A stretch of DNA of 64,000 nt from Marinobacterium lutimaris (GTDB taxonomy: Bacteria; Pseudomonadota; Gammaproteobacteria; Pseudomonadales; Balneatricaceae): the NCBI RefSeq assembly GCF_900108065.1, contig NZ_FNVQ01000001.1:806001-870000 (forward strand), read 5' to 3'. Below the pieces are notes generated by a model. That model was not told the DNA's origin. It saw only the letters and a program-made list of their open reading frames with translations, and did no database searches. Shown here one piece after another: positions 44,512-52,989 of this stretch (its first letter is position 1; each line of letters begins with the position of its first letter). Position numbers and translations under genes: made by a program.

Positions 44512-45531
44512 TTAGCTGGCGCAGCCTTGCTGGTATTCCAGGGCTTTTTGATAGATGGCGCGGGCGTTCTCAAAACCTCGGCTTTCGAGTCTCGACAGGT
44601 AGGATTCGATACCGGTTTTGAGCGGCTCAGACCATTCCGGGTCGTTCATGGGATCTTCGACTTTCCCGAAGGTGTGGCCCGCTGCGACAGCTTCCTCTCG
44701 GCCCTGTCTGTCCAGATCCTGAAACACCTCTCCGGCTGTTTTGGACCAGAGCATTCCGCTATTGGCGTCGATAACAGCCTGTAACTCCGGCGAAAGAGCG
44801 TTGTATGAGCGCTGACTCATGGTAGCCATTATGGCGCCGGTGTAATAAGGAATCTCTAAATGGTGTGATGTCAGGTCATTAATGCGGAAAACCTTCATCG
44901 CCTCCCACGGCAGACTGAGTCCTTCGACGACTCCGCGCTGAACGGCGGCGTAAAGGTCGGGTGCCGGCATGCCCACCGGCTGTGCACCCATATTGCTGAG
45001 CATTTCGCCGGCTACTTCGCTGGGTTTACGGACCTGCATGCCCGAAAGATCTGACGGGCTCTGGATTTCGGCCGTGCGTGTATGGATGTAAGCGGGTCCG
45101 GTGGTAAACAAAAACAGGGGGTGAGTGTCCTTGTACTCGGCAGCGATGGAGCCATCGTCATACAGCGACTGAAGAATGCAGGCGCCCTGAGTTGCAGAGC
45201 TGGAAATACCTGGCAGTTGAACGATTTCTGATAACGGGAAGCGCCCGGCTGTATAGCCCTGCAGCGTGGCTGAAATATCGGTGATCCCCTGCACGGTAGA
45301 GTCGTAGGCGGAACTTGATTTAACCAGCGTTTGCGACGGGTAGATCTCAACTTTGAGCTCGCCGCCAGACTGCTCCTCAACGGCTTTTGCCCAGGGTTCG
45401 AAGATTTTCATATTGACCTCCGAGCCCTGAGGCCAGAGGTGCGCAAAGCGAAGAGTTGTTTCGGCGTTTGCGGCACAGGCAAATACGCTAAGGATCGCCC
45501 CGGCGAGGCAGCTCGTGTGCTTGGGTGTCAT
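44512..45531 (-). CDS. TRAP transporter substrate-binding protein (DctP family), orphan
   Basis: A periplasmic binding protein of 339 residues. The frame is open to 45606, but ATG 45531 gives a good signal peptide (MTPKHTSCLAGAILSVFACA, cleavage after ANA) and has AAGGA 8 bases upstream. The mature part has the DctP signature LRFAHLWPQGSEVNMKIFEP and the substrate-arginine region ADLSGMQVRKPSE-like. No DctQ/DctM membrane genes lie nearby, so it must serve a distant transporter or act as a sensor. A MerR-type dyad lies 222 bp upstream. Confidence 0.88.
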   Translation of the reverse strand: MTPKHTSCLAGAILSVFACAANAETTLRFAHLWPQGSEVNMKIFEPWAKAVEEQSGGELKVEIYPSQTLVKSSSAYDSTVQGITDISATLQGYTAGRFPLSEIVQLPGISSSATQGACILQSLYDDGSIAAEYKDTHPLFLFTTGPAYIHTRTAEIQSPSDLSGMQVRKPSEVAGEMLSNMGAQPVGMPAPDLYAAVQRGVVEGLSLPWEAMKVFRINDLTSHHLEIPYYTGAIMATMSQRSYNALSPELQAVIDANSGMLWSKTAGEVFQDLDRQGREEAVAAGHTFGKVEDPMNDPEWSEPLKTGIESYLSRLESRGFENARAIYQKALEYQQGCAS

Positions 45532-45752
45532 GCGTGTGGTCCTTTTCTTATTTTTATCGCGAAAGGTGGTTGAGAACACCTTAATTTCCCGATCCTTATG
45601 CATCAAATCGATAGTATCTCTAGTGAAAATAGATTCTGTCTATTCAGGCTTGGTTGAGTGGCCTTGGGTACGTCTAAGGGAGCTCTGCGTGATTCTGCAT
45701 GGGGAAACGGGTCCGACACTCCTCTCCTCTTGATCGCGCCTGAGTCTAATCT

Positions 45753-45767
45753 CTATAGTGGCTATAG
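45753..45767. promoter_or_regulatory. Second MerR-type dyad
   Basis: CTATAGTGGCTATAG has the same layout as the zntA dyad (CTATAG-CGG-CTAGAG). Aligned on the minus strand the flanking hexamers would be CAAAAC and TAGACT with 19 bp between, pointing at the orphan DctP gene; the -35 is poor. It also lies 113 bp before the merR start, so autoregulation is the alternative. Confidence 0.55.
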
Positions 45768-45851
45768 GTTTTGTTTCACGGCTTAACTTCAGGATTTAGT
45801 TTCTGGGTTCCATTTCCGGGTTTCATCTCTAGCGTCAGGTTTTAGATTAGC

Positions 45852-45868
45852 GATTCCTATCAGGAATC
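45852..45868 (+). promoter_or_regulatory. Hairpin in front of the merR ribosome site
   Basis: GATTCCT (45852-45858), ATC, AGGAATC (45862-45868): a perfect 7-bp stem ending two bases before AAGAGG, the ribosome site of the MerR gene. It could modulate translation or be an operator arm pair. Confidence 0.4.
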
Positions 45869-45879
45869 TAAGAGGTTTT

Positions 45880-46353
45880 ATGCTTTCCATCGGCCAGCTT
45901 TCAAAGACGACCGGCGTCAAGGTGCCGACCATCCGCTATTACGAGAAGATCGGGCTTCTGCCGGAGCCTGGGCGCAGCGAGGGCAATCAGCGCGTCTATC
46001 CCGATTCTGCGGCGGATCGGCTGGCGTTTATCTTTCACTCCCGTTCGCTGGGGTTTTCGCTGGATGCGGTGCGGGATCTGTTGCAGCTGGCCGATCACCC
46101 GGATCAGTCCTGCGCTGCGGTGGATGAGATCGCCCGTCATCAGCTGGAGGCCGTAAAGCAGCGCATTGCGCAGCTCAGCCTGCTGCGTGATGAGCTGGAG
46201 CGGATGCTGGAGCACTGCGAGATGGAGACTGTGTCGGATTGCCGGGTGATTCAGGTGCTTAGCGATCACTCCAAGTGTGCCCATGAGCACAAACTTGAAT
46301 CCACTACCCTCGCTGCAACTGAAGATGCCAAGGCAAAGCCTCATGAACATTGA
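45880..46353 (+). CDS. MerR-family heavy-metal regulator (CadR/PbrR/ZntR-like)
   Basis: A 157-residue regulator with the MerR HTH (SIGQLSKTTGVKVPTIRYYE, PEPGRSEGNQRVY), a dimerisation helix and metal-ligand cysteines: DQSC near residue 79, EHCEM near 113 and DCRVIQVLSDHSKCAHEH. The His/Cys-rich tail is like CadR and ZntR. It should activate zntA through the 19-bp-spacer promoter at 44326-44356. The Nudix gene starts inside its last codons. Confidence 0.92.
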   Translation: MLSIGQLSKTTGVKVPTIRYYEKIGLLPEPGRSEGNQRVYPDSAADRLAFIFHSRSLGFSLDAVRDLLQLADHPDQSCAAVDEIARHQLEAVKQRIAQLSLLRDELERMLEHCEMETVSDCRVIQVLSDHSKCAHEHKLESTTLAATEDAKAKPHEH

Positions 46354-46774
46354 TTTCGCTTCTCGCCCGGTCGTCGCGGTGATTGCCGTTGTTATTCACG
46401 AGGGGCATGCCCTGCTGGTTCGACGCGCCAATCCGCCGGATGCGGGGCTTTGGGGATTTCCGGGTGGCAAGATCGAACCGGGTGAGCCGCTGATGGATGC
46501 GGTGCAGCGCGAACTTTATGAAGAAACGGCCGTTAGTGCCCGGCCGATTCGGGTGTTTAATGCGGTGGATGTGTTCGACCGGGATGAATCAGGGAATCTG
46601 AAGTCGCATCATGTGCTGGTGGCGGTTAGCTGTGAGTGGATGAAGGGTGAGCCGCTGGCGGGTGATGATGCCCTGGACGCGCGCTGGGTTCGCCTGGATG
46701 AGCTGGCGTGCCAGGATTTGATGTTGAGTGCCGATGTTGAGCGGATCGCGGATCAGGCTGCGTCGCTTGTTTAG
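46343..46774 (+). CDS. Nudix hydrolase
   Basis: A 143-residue Nudix protein with the box GGKIEPGEPLMDAVQRELYE followed by ET. ATG 46343 is chosen (11-bp overlap with merR); the frame extends 66 bases further into merR but those codons do not match the family. It resembles ADP-ribose/dNTP-type pyrophosphatases; substrate unknown. Translational coupling to the metal regulator is unusual but may be incidental. Confidence 0.9.
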   Translation: MNIDFASRPVVAVIAVVIHEGHALLVRRANPPDAGLWGFPGGKIEPGEPLMDAVQRELYEETAVSARPIRVFNAVDVFDRDESGNLKSHHVLVAVSCEWMKGEPLAGDDALDARWVRLDELACQDLMLSADVERIADQAASLV

Positions 46775-46783
46775 GCTAGGGTT

Positions 46784-47071
46784 TCAGGCGTGATGTGCCG
46801 GCTCTTCGGAGCGCTGGTAGTCGGCCACGAACCCCGGAAACAGCTCGATGACGTCACCGGTGATATCAGACTGTACGTAAAGGCAGTGGTGTGGTGCGTC
46901 CAGGGCGGATTTACCGATCACTTCGTAATACCTGTCTGAGCGCAGCTGCAGATCGCCCTCCACCGAAAGCAGGCTTGCCTCGATGCGTACCCGATCGCCG
47001 ATCTCTATCAGGTGCCAGAGGGATAGCGAATCGTTGACCTGGTCATGCTGAGCTAGGTGTGTCTCGGACAT
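46784..47071 (-). CDS. Hypothetical protein
   Basis: A 95-residue soluble protein not recognised as a known family. It begins MSETHLAQHDQVNDSLSLWH and has a central acidic/aromatic segment (LQLRSDRYYEVIGK) that could be a small beta-rich domain. GGAGAG lies 8 bases before the ATG. Convergent with the Nudix gene, ending 10 bp from it. Three 11-bp repeats lie 46 bp upstream. Confidence 0.7.
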   Translation of the reverse strand: MSETHLAQHDQVNDSLSLWHLIEIGDRVRIEASLLSVEGDLQLRSDRYYEVIGKSALDAPHHCLYVQSDITGDVIELFPGFVADYQRSEEPAHHA

Positions 47072-47116
47072 GATGGACGCTCTCCGCGAAAGTCACTGGT
47101 TCTGCAGAAACTACTA

Positions 47117-47149
47117 CCGCAGTAAAACCGCACTACATTCGCAGTATAA
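47117..47149 (-). repeat. Three 11-bp repeats upstream of the hypothetical gene
   Basis: CCGCAGTAAAA (47117-47127), CCGCACTACAT (47128-47138) and TCGCAGTATAA (47139-47149) place CGCAGT/CGCACT once per helical turn, 46-78 bp before the start of the gene at 47071. This suggests a regulator bound on one face of the DNA; the LuxR-type response regulator next door is a candidate. Confidence 0.4.
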
Positions 47150-47171
47150 GCGCGAAAAGCGTCCCGGTGCA

Positions 47172-47843
47172 TCAGGTTTGAAGGATGCCAGCGCGCATGG
47201 CGATATGGATAATCTCCGCTGATGAGGAGATGTTCAGCTTGCGCATCAGGTTGGCACGGTGGGCGTGAACCGTTTTCGGGCTCAGGTGCATCACCTCCGC
47301 GATGCTGTTCACGGTATGGCCCTCGGCGATCATGGAGAAGATCTCCAACTCCCGCGCAGTGAGTTGTGAAAGCTGGTTATCCTCGTAAGCTTCCTCTTTG
47401 CAATCAACAAGATGAGAGATTGACTTAGAGTAAAACTTATCACCCTGGGCGATGCTGAATACGGCCTGACGCAATTCTGCCGAGGCGTTTCTCTTGGTGA
47501 CATAGCCCTGGACACCGGCCTGCGCGGCGCGCTGCGGATAGGGGTTTGAGTCCAGACCGCTCACTACCAGAATGCGGGCATTGTTGTCGTAGCTGCGGAT
47601 GCGGCGGATCGCTTCGAGGCCACCGGCGGTGGACTGGATCTCTTCCGAATTACTGTCCATCGGCATCGAAAGATCGAGGATCACTACATCGGGGCTCAGG
47701 TTGCGGTAGGCTCGTAGCGCGTCAGCACAGTTCTCAGCCTCGGCGATTACCTCGATATCATCGGATCGGGTCAGCAGTTGCTGATATCCGAAGCGTACGA
47801 TCGAGTGGTCATCTACCAGAAGTACGCGAATTGGGTTGCTCAT
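47172..47843 (-). CDS. LuxR/NarL-type response regulator, orphan
   Basis: A 223-residue regulator: REC domain (VLLVDDHSIVRFGYQQLL; phospho-Asp in DVVILDLSMP near residue 56) and a C-terminal LuxR HTH (LTARELEIFSMIAEGHTVNS ... LSPKTVHAHRANLMRKL). The REC loop after the Asp carries a 12-residue insertion (SNSEEIQSTAGG). No histidine kinase is adjacent, so its kinase is encoded elsewhere. Cotranscription with the gene upstream at 47907 is possible. Confidence 0.93.
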   Translation of the reverse strand: MSNPIRVLLVDDHSIVRFGYQQLLTRSDDIEVIAEAENCADALRAYRNLSPDVVILDLSMPMDSNSEEIQSTAGGLEAIRRIRSYDNNARILVVSGLDSNPYPQRAAQAGVQGYVTKRNASAELRQAVFSIAQGDKFYSKSISHLVDCKEEAYEDNQLSQLTARELEIFSMIAEGHTVNSIAEVMHLSPKTVHAHRANLMRKLNISSSAEIIHIAMRAGILQT

Positions 47844-47906
47844 TGTGCTCTCTTTTGCGGTTGAGCGTGCGGGCTGTCGTCCCGGACGGCCTGAAATGGA
47901 TTCTAG

Positions 47907-48353
47907 TCACTGAGTGATCAGCGAATCAATACCCTCGGCACCCTGGTAGCATCCAGAGGTATAAACATCGACCGCGTAAGCCGACGCCAGTTCGGTTCCG
48001 GCGATACTGGTTGGCAGAGCGACCAGTTCGTCGCTATAGCCGATCAGAGAGATCCCCTCTTTCTTGCAGTGGCTGAGCACCTTCTCCAGCGCTTTGATCA
48101 CGGTTAACTGGCGGTCGTTGAACATCGGCCCCTGTACCTGCGAGCGTTTTTTGCTGGAGGTCTGGCGGATCACGTAACCGTCGTCGTCAAGCAGTTGAAT
48201 AGTGATGCCGACAAGGCGTGCCTCGATCAGGGCGTGCTTGCAGATTTCGAACTGCGACTCTCGATGACAGATCACTACGTCACCGTTTTCCGCCAGCTTG
48301 ATAATGGCGGAAATCTCTTCCTTTTCACTGCGTATATCGATCTGATGTTCCAT
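47907..48353 (-). CDS. Hypothetical protein
   Basis: A protein of 148 residues from the ATG at 48353 (a GTG at 48377 would add 8). No family recognised. The N-terminal MEHQIDIRSEKEEISAIIKL and the middle RLVGITIQLLDDDGYVIRQT look globular alpha/beta; the C-terminus has two cysteines and an acidic end. It lies 63 bp upstream of the response regulator on the same strand and may be its partner. Confidence 0.6.
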   Translation of the reverse strand: MEHQIDIRSEKEEISAIIKLAENGDVVICHRESQFEICKHALIEARLVGITIQLLDDDGYVIRQTSSKKRSQVQGPMFNDRQLTVIKALEKVLSHCKKEGISLIGYSDELVALPTSIAGTELASAYAVDVYTSGCYQGAEGIDSLITQ

Positions 48354-48398
48354 AATTATCAATCCGATATGAGACACATGTTAAGTAGAATGTAAGCT

Positions 48399-49067
48399 TC
48401 AGGCTGGCTTCTGCAGCTGCTGTCGGAGCATGGCGTTTTCGCGGTTGAGCTCGTCGTTGCGGTTGCGTAGCCGCGCAAGCTCCTCATCCTGGATGCTGAG
48501 GCGAACCCGCGCTTCGATCAGGGCTTCACCACCCTGTCCGCCGCTATGCATCTGCTCACTCTGTTTCAGCTTGGCCCTGACCTCATCCAGCTGCTGGGTG
48601 AGCCGGTAGGTCTGCTCATCTGTCTTAAGCAGCTTGTGTTCCAGTTCATGCTTCTCGTTGGCCAGCGCCTCGCAGCGATCCAGCAATCGGCCGTTCTGCG
48701 ACTGCAGATCCTTGAGGGCCTGGTGCCCGCCGTGCTCGGTGCGTTCAATTTCGCCACGCAGTTCCGATTCGCGCTGCAGCAACTGCTGGCGTTGCTCCTC
48801 AAAACGGTTTTCCGCATAGGCCAGGGCGCGGTCCCACAGCTGGTTGGCGATGTTAAGCACCGGCTCCGGCAGCTCGGGATGCTGCTGCTGGCGGGTGATG
48901 CGCTCACCCAGGGTTTTCCACCAATCGTTGAGCGCTTTGTTGATGGTCGTTAAACTGCCGCTCCCAATTTGCTCGCGTACCGCCTGCTGAGTGGGGCGGA
49001 TGCCCTGTTCGAGCAGCATATCGGCAGCGGTGAAGACCTTTTCTCTGGTGCCGACCGTCTGTGTCAT
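48399..49067 (-). CDS. KfrA-like DNA-binding protein with long coiled coil
   Basis: A 222-residue protein. The first 60 residues match the KfrA/plasmid-replication-region DNA-binding domain (FTAADMLLEQGIRPTQQAVR, GSGSLTTINKALNDWW). The rest is an almost continuous heptad-rich coiled coil rich in Gln, Glu and Arg. KfrA proteins autorepress and help plasmid stability, but chromosomal copies are common and of unknown role. ATG at 49067. Confidence 0.88.
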   Translation of the reverse strand: MTQTVGTREKVFTAADMLLEQGIRPTQQAVREQIGSGSLTTINKALNDWWKTLGERITRQQQHPELPEPVLNIANQLWDRALAYAENRFEEQRQQLLQRESELRGEIERTEHGGHQALKDLQSQNGRLLDRCEALANEKHELEHKLLKTDEQTYRLTQQLDEVRAKLKQSEQMHSGGQGGEALIEARVRLSIQDEELARLRNRNDELNRENAMLRQQLQKPA

Positions 49068-49221
49068 AAATACACCATACGTATTAAATGATATGTACTA
49101 TGCAGCGATATTAGCAGTTTTGGCGACACTTCCAACCCTTATTTGGTCAGATTTTGATCTCAATGCAGATAATTGGAGGGTCTGAGGGGAATCGATGGGA
49201 GGTTGTTTGTGCGGAGGTTTC

Positions 49222-49245
49222 GGGAAGTAGCTTCTGCTACTTCCC
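49222..49245 (-). terminator. Hairpin after the efflux operon
   Basis: GGGAAGTAGC (49222-49231), loop TTCT, GCTACTTCCC (49236-49245): a perfect 10-bp stem 39 bp beyond the HlyD stop. No U-tract, so termination strength is uncertain. Confidence 0.5.
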
Positions 49246-49283
49246 ATAGCTGGGTCAGGCTTAGCGGGTTTCAGCGGATACTT

Positions 49284-50165
49284 TTAGTCGTTCTCTGCCT
49301 CTTTCAAAAGAGTGACGGTTGCGGTGCGTCCAGCAACCAGCTTTAGGTTCTCCGGAGTCTCGTCGATGGCGATACGCACAGGAATGCGCTGTGCCAGGCG
49401 AATCCAGCTGAAGGTGGGATTTACATTAGAAAGCAGCGTGCCGGTTTCCGTGCTGCGTTCACTGTCGTTGATGGCGGCTGATATCCCCTCCACATGGCCG
49501 TAGATCGGCTGATCCTCGCCCATGACCCGGATGATTGCCTTGTCCCCGGTCTTGATCTGGGCCAGCTTGGTTTCTTCAAAGTAACCGGCCATGTAGTAGC
49601 TGTGGCTGTCTACCAGGGACATCACCGGCTGGCCCGCGGTGGCATAGGCGCCGGGTCGCAGGGAGAAGTTGGTGACGGTGCCGTCCACCGGTGCGTAGAG
49701 GTCCGCACGCTCCAGGTTGATCCGGGCCAGGTCGCGGTCTGCAACGGCCTGATCCAGGTCCGCTTTCGCGTCACCGAGGGCGTCATGGGCCTCGTCCCGC
49801 TCCTGCGCCGATACGGCGTTGCTGAGTTTCTGGTAGCGGTTGTTCTCCCGTTGCGCCGACTGCATTCGCACCCGGGCTTTTGCAACCACCGCCTCGGCCC
49901 GCGCCAAAGCGTTACTGAGGCGTTCCTTGTCGAGGCTCAAAAGCAGATCGCCCTGCTCTACTCTCTCGTTGTCACGCACATAGATCTTATCCACCTTGCC
50001 GGAAACATCGGTGGCCAGCGGTACCACATCCGCACGGATCTTGCCGTCGCGGGTCTGGGGTGCATAGGTGTAGTACTGGTAAAGCTGCCAGAGCACCAGC
50101 ACGGCGCCGAGCGCGGCGATAAAGGTCAGTACGGGGCGCAGGTATAGGGTCAGGTGTTTGTTCAT
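49284..50165 (-). CDS. HlyD-family membrane fusion protein (AaeA/EmrA-like)
   Basis: A 293-residue periplasmic adaptor: an N-terminal membrane anchor (FIAALGAVLVLWQLYQYY), biotinyl-lipoyl-like halves (VDKIYVRDNERVEQGDLLLS and DGTVTNFSLRPGAYATAGQP) and a coiled-coil hairpin between. Works with the FUSC protein to pump aromatic acids or drugs across the periplasm. It is the last gene of the operon MarR-FUSC-DUF1656-HlyD. Confidence 0.92.
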   Translation of the reverse strand: MNKHLTLYLRPVLTFIAALGAVLVLWQLYQYYTYAPQTRDGKIRADVVPLATDVSGKVDKIYVRDNERVEQGDLLLSLDKERLSNALARAEAVVAKARVRMQSAQRENNRYQKLSNAVSAQERDEAHDALGDAKADLDQAVADRDLARINLERADLYAPVDGTVTNFSLRPGAYATAGQPVMSLVDSHSYYMAGYFEETKLAQIKTGDKAIIRVMGEDQPIYGHVEGISAAINDSERSTETGTLLSNVNPTFSWIRLAQRIPVRIAIDETPENLKLVAGRTATVTLLKEAEND

Positions 50166-50167
50166 GA

Positions 50168-50386
50168 TTAGCTCAGCGGAGTGGTAAAGAGTTTCAGGGC
50201 GTAAAAAAATACCCCTGTCAGCAGCAGAAACAGGGAAGTGTCGAAGAGCGGTCGCTGTGCGATAAGGCGATATACTCCAACCCGCTCAAACAGCCGGGAT
50301 AGCCCCAGGCGGACAAAAAAGGCCGCGACCAGGCACAGCAGCAGCGGTGATACAAAGACACCATCAATGTTTATTTCACCGATCAT
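50168..50386 (-). CDS. DUF1656 (AaeX-like) small membrane protein
   Basis: A 72-residue protein with two membrane helices (VFVSPLLLCLVAAFFVRLGL and LFLLLTGVFFYALKLF). ATG 50386 gives the family N-terminus MIGEINIDGVFVSP; the frame continues upstream only into FUSC codons. It overlaps the end of FUSC by 11 bp and ends 2 bp before HlyD. DUF1656 proteins are constant members of AaeXAB-type efflux operons. Confidence 0.9.
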   Translation of the reverse strand: MIGEINIDGVFVSPLLLCLVAAFFVRLGLSRLFERVGVYRLIAQRPLFDTSLFLLLTGVFFYALKLFTTPLS

Positions 50387-52319
50387 GGACGGGGCTCCAG
50401 GCAGGCGCTGCGGGGAAAAGCCCAAGGCGCAATTGGGTCAAAAGGCGCAAGATACCGAACTCCTCGCGGTGCCAGGCCTGCTCTAGGCACAGATCCAGCT
50501 GCTGCAGGGCTTCATCGGATGGCGACTGATGAGACTGGCTCAGCGAGTCGATCAGCCGCATCAGCGCACTGTCCCGGTTGCCGCCAGCCAGCTTGCGCAG
50601 ACGGGCAAGGCCGGTCAGGGTGCTGAGCCGGTGCAGAAGCTGTTGGCTTTCATGTTGTTTTCCCAGCGCTGTCAGGCGGCTGCCCTGGGCGGCGATACGA
50701 TCCAGCGCAGTTGCCTGGAAGCCATCGATGCGGGCCTCGGAGCTCAGGTGTCCGAGACGGGAAAGATCCCGGGCCTCATGGCGCTCGAGACGCTTCACTA
50801 CCTGCTGGGTGCCCCAGTTTCTTGACAGTGCTGAGCAGAGAAAGGCCACGTAAACGCCGACCAGCGTGCCCACGACGCTTTCCAGGTAGAACCCCACATC
50901 GTAGGGCACGTAATGGCCCTGAAAATTCACCCCGCTCAGTGCCAGTGCAAGCACCAGGGTGGCCAGCGGATTACGGGTGACCCAAAGCCCGAGCGGCAGG
51001 AAAAACAGGGCCATCACCACCAAAAAGCCTAAATAATCGGAGGCCAACGGCAGCAAGGCATAGCTCAGCACCGCGCCAATAATCATCGAGATAAACGCAA
51101 AGCGGCCAAAATTACCGATGGTTTTGCCTGGGTCATCGGTATTGCCAAAAAAGCCGATGCCGATGATACCCAGCAGCACCATGTTGGCCCCCTGCTGCCA
51201 GCCTGTGATGTACCAAAGCGCGCAGAGCGAAATATAAGTGGCTGCAATGCCCGTAAACATCTGGAACGCCAGATCCCACTCCAGCGGTGGCTTAAAGGGT
51301 TTGGCGGCCATCATCTGGTCGCGAAGCTCTGGCTGCAGCTGTGCTTCACCATCGATAAAGCGGTCGAAATGCTGGATTTCAGCCCAGAGTGGCAGCCAGT
51401 CATTGATATGCTCCACCAGGTCATTGACCACCAGGCTATCCCAGTGTGAAAGCCGGGCACTGTCCGGCAGCATAACGGTGGCGTTGGCGGGAGTGTTCTG
51501 CCCCTCGCCTGCCTGGCGGCGCACCTCATCCAGATAGGGCGAGAGAGTCGCTTTCAGCTCTGGCGTCATGTTGCCAATACTGCTGCTGATGGTGGCAAGA
51601 AGCGGCACCAGTTTCAGTAGACGTTGTTGTATCGCCACAGCTGCCTGGCGCGTGGGCTTATCCACGTCGCGGTCATACTTCAGCGTGGTGACCAGCTGCG
51701 ACATCGATGCAATATCGTTCAGCGTCGCCATACGGTCCTTGTCCGCCTTGGCTGCGATAAGTTCGCCGTTGATACTGTCTTCCTGCCAGCGCTCGATATC
51801 GGTCAGCCAGCCCTTAAGCCGCTGCCGCAGACTCGCAGCCTGCGACGAGGGAAACAGCAGGCTGTCGATGAACCCGACGCTGATAATACCGATGCAGATC
51901 TCGGTAAGCCGGTTGACGACGATATTGAACATATTGCCTGGTTGGTTCAGGTAGGCGATCGCCACCAGCATCAGAGTCACTGCGCTGAGCTGAAAAAAGT
52001 AGGAGCGCGGTGTTCGATCGAGAAAGCTGAGCGACAGCATGATGGCGGCGATGAGCCCTGAAGCCGCCACAAGTAGCATCGGGATATTGATGAACACGGC
52101 TGCCAAGGTCAGGGTGACGACGCCAGCGAAGAGCGTTCCGCAGAATCGATAGACCGACCGTGCTCGCAGAGCGCCACTGACCGGGTTGCTCAGTACGCAG
52201 CAGGTCACCATGGCCCAGTAAGGATTCAACTGCCCAAGGCTTTCTGCCACGGAGAACGCGAGCATGGCGGAGAGGAACAGCTTCACCGCGTAAATGATCT
52301 GTGAACGATTAAAACTCAT
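50376..52319 (-). CDS. FUSC-family inner-membrane efflux protein (AaeB-like)
   Basis: A 647-residue inner-membrane pump with two clusters of about five to six helices (residues 10-150 and 355-500) separated by a soluble domain, the layout of AaeB/FUSC proteins. The C-terminal 150 residues are cytosolic and helical. Its start overlaps the MarR stop by four bases, so repressor and pump are coupled. Likely exports aromatic carboxylates or other amphipathic toxins. Confidence 0.92.
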   Translation of the reverse strand: MSFNRSQIIYAVKLFLSAMLAFSVAESLGQLNPYWAMVTCCVLSNPVSGALRARSVYRFCGTLFAGVVTLTLAAVFINIPMLLVAASGLIAAIMLSLSFLDRTPRSYFFQLSAVTLMLVAIAYLNQPGNMFNIVVNRLTEICIGIISVGFIDSLLFPSSQAASLRQRLKGWLTDIERWQEDSINGELIAAKADKDRMATLNDIASMSQLVTTLKYDRDVDKPTRQAAVAIQQRLLKLVPLLATISSSIGNMTPELKATLSPYLDEVRRQAGEGQNTPANATVMLPDSARLSHWDSLVVNDLVEHINDWLPLWAEIQHFDRFIDGEAQLQPELRDQMMAAKPFKPPLEWDLAFQMFTGIAATYISLCALWYITGWQQGANMVLLGIIGIGFFGNTDDPGKTIGNFGRFAFISMIIGAVLSYALLPLASDYLGFLVVMALFFLPLGLWVTRNPLATLVLALALSGVNFQGHYVPYDVGFYLESVVGTLVGVYVAFLCSALSRNWGTQQVVKRLERHEARDLSRLGHLSSEARIDGFQATALDRIAAQGSRLTALGKQHESQQLLHRLSTLTGLARLRKLAGGNRDSALMRLIDSLSQSHQSPSDEALQQLDLCLEQAWHREEFGILRLLTQLRLGLFPAAPAWSPVHDR

Positions 52320-52780
52320 ACTTTTTCTTTTTTACGTTGCAGAAAGGCGACCGCCCTTTCCTCAAAAAGACGCACGGTACGTACAGCCTGCTCGATCTCT
52401 TCCTGGGAGACTCCCTGCATCAGCTCATGCCTCAACTGATCGGCGGCATCCTCCACTTTTTTTGCCAGCCTCTCTCCCTCGGGAAGGATAAACAGTGTGC
52501 GTGCCCGTCTGTCGCCCGGTAATTCTCTGCGTTCCAACAGCTTCGCCTGGGTGGCCTGGTCCAGCAGTCGAACGAGGGCGCCGGGATTGATCCCTATCTC
52601 TTCAGCCAGTGCTTTCTGAGTAATGCCCTGCGAGTTGCGATAAACCGCCACCACCATAGCGGCGAGGGTGATCGAAATATCCTCGTCGGCGAGAGCCTCG
52701 GTGGCGGCCTGCTTCCAGACCCGGCGTGCAGGTTGAAGACAGTTGGTGAGATCGTAAAGGGCTTGGCTTTTTGAAGGCAT
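52316..52780 (-). CDS. MarR-family transcriptional regulator
   Basis: A 154-residue MarR repressor with the winged-helix core ITQKALAEEIGINPGALVRL followed by LLERRELPGDRRARTLFILP. First gene of the efflux operon; a perfect inverted repeat 48 bp upstream is a likely operator. Typically released by phenolic ligands, consistent with an aromatic-acid efflux pump. Confidence 0.92.
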   Translation of the reverse strand: MPSKSQALYDLTNCLQPARRVWKQAATEALADEDISITLAAMVVAVYRNSQGITQKALAEEIGINPGALVRLLDQATQAKLLERRELPGDRRARTLFILPEGERLAKKVEDAADQLRHELMQGVSQEEIEQAVRTVRLFEERAVAFLQRKKEKV

Positions 52781-52827
52781 AAGAGGAAACCACTCGGGAT
52801 TAGCTGGCTAATACGACAGGTAGTTTA

Positions 52828-52852
52828 AATTGCAATCGTTGCCTTTGCAATT
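52828..52852. promoter_or_regulatory. MarR operator candidate
   Basis: Perfect 8-bp arms AATTGCAA (52828-52835) and TTGCAATT (52845-52852) with a 9-bp spacer, 48-72 bp upstream of the marR start. The centre-to-centre spacing of 17 bp is compatible with one MarR dimer. Confidence 0.55.
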
Positions 52853-52989
52853 ATCTGGAGGGTTTAAGCCTTACGCTATCGATGTGCTTCGTCGGGGAAA
52901 GCGACGGTCCGCGCCTGCAATCATCGGTGCGGCTGAGGTGCGGGGCTAATGGTCCGGTGATGTCCAGCGCCACACCGTCCTGTGGAGAT

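Noticed and set aside
49494-50147. A 217-codon plus-strand frame across the HlyD gene
   Set aside because: Antisense shadow of a conserved membrane fusion protein.
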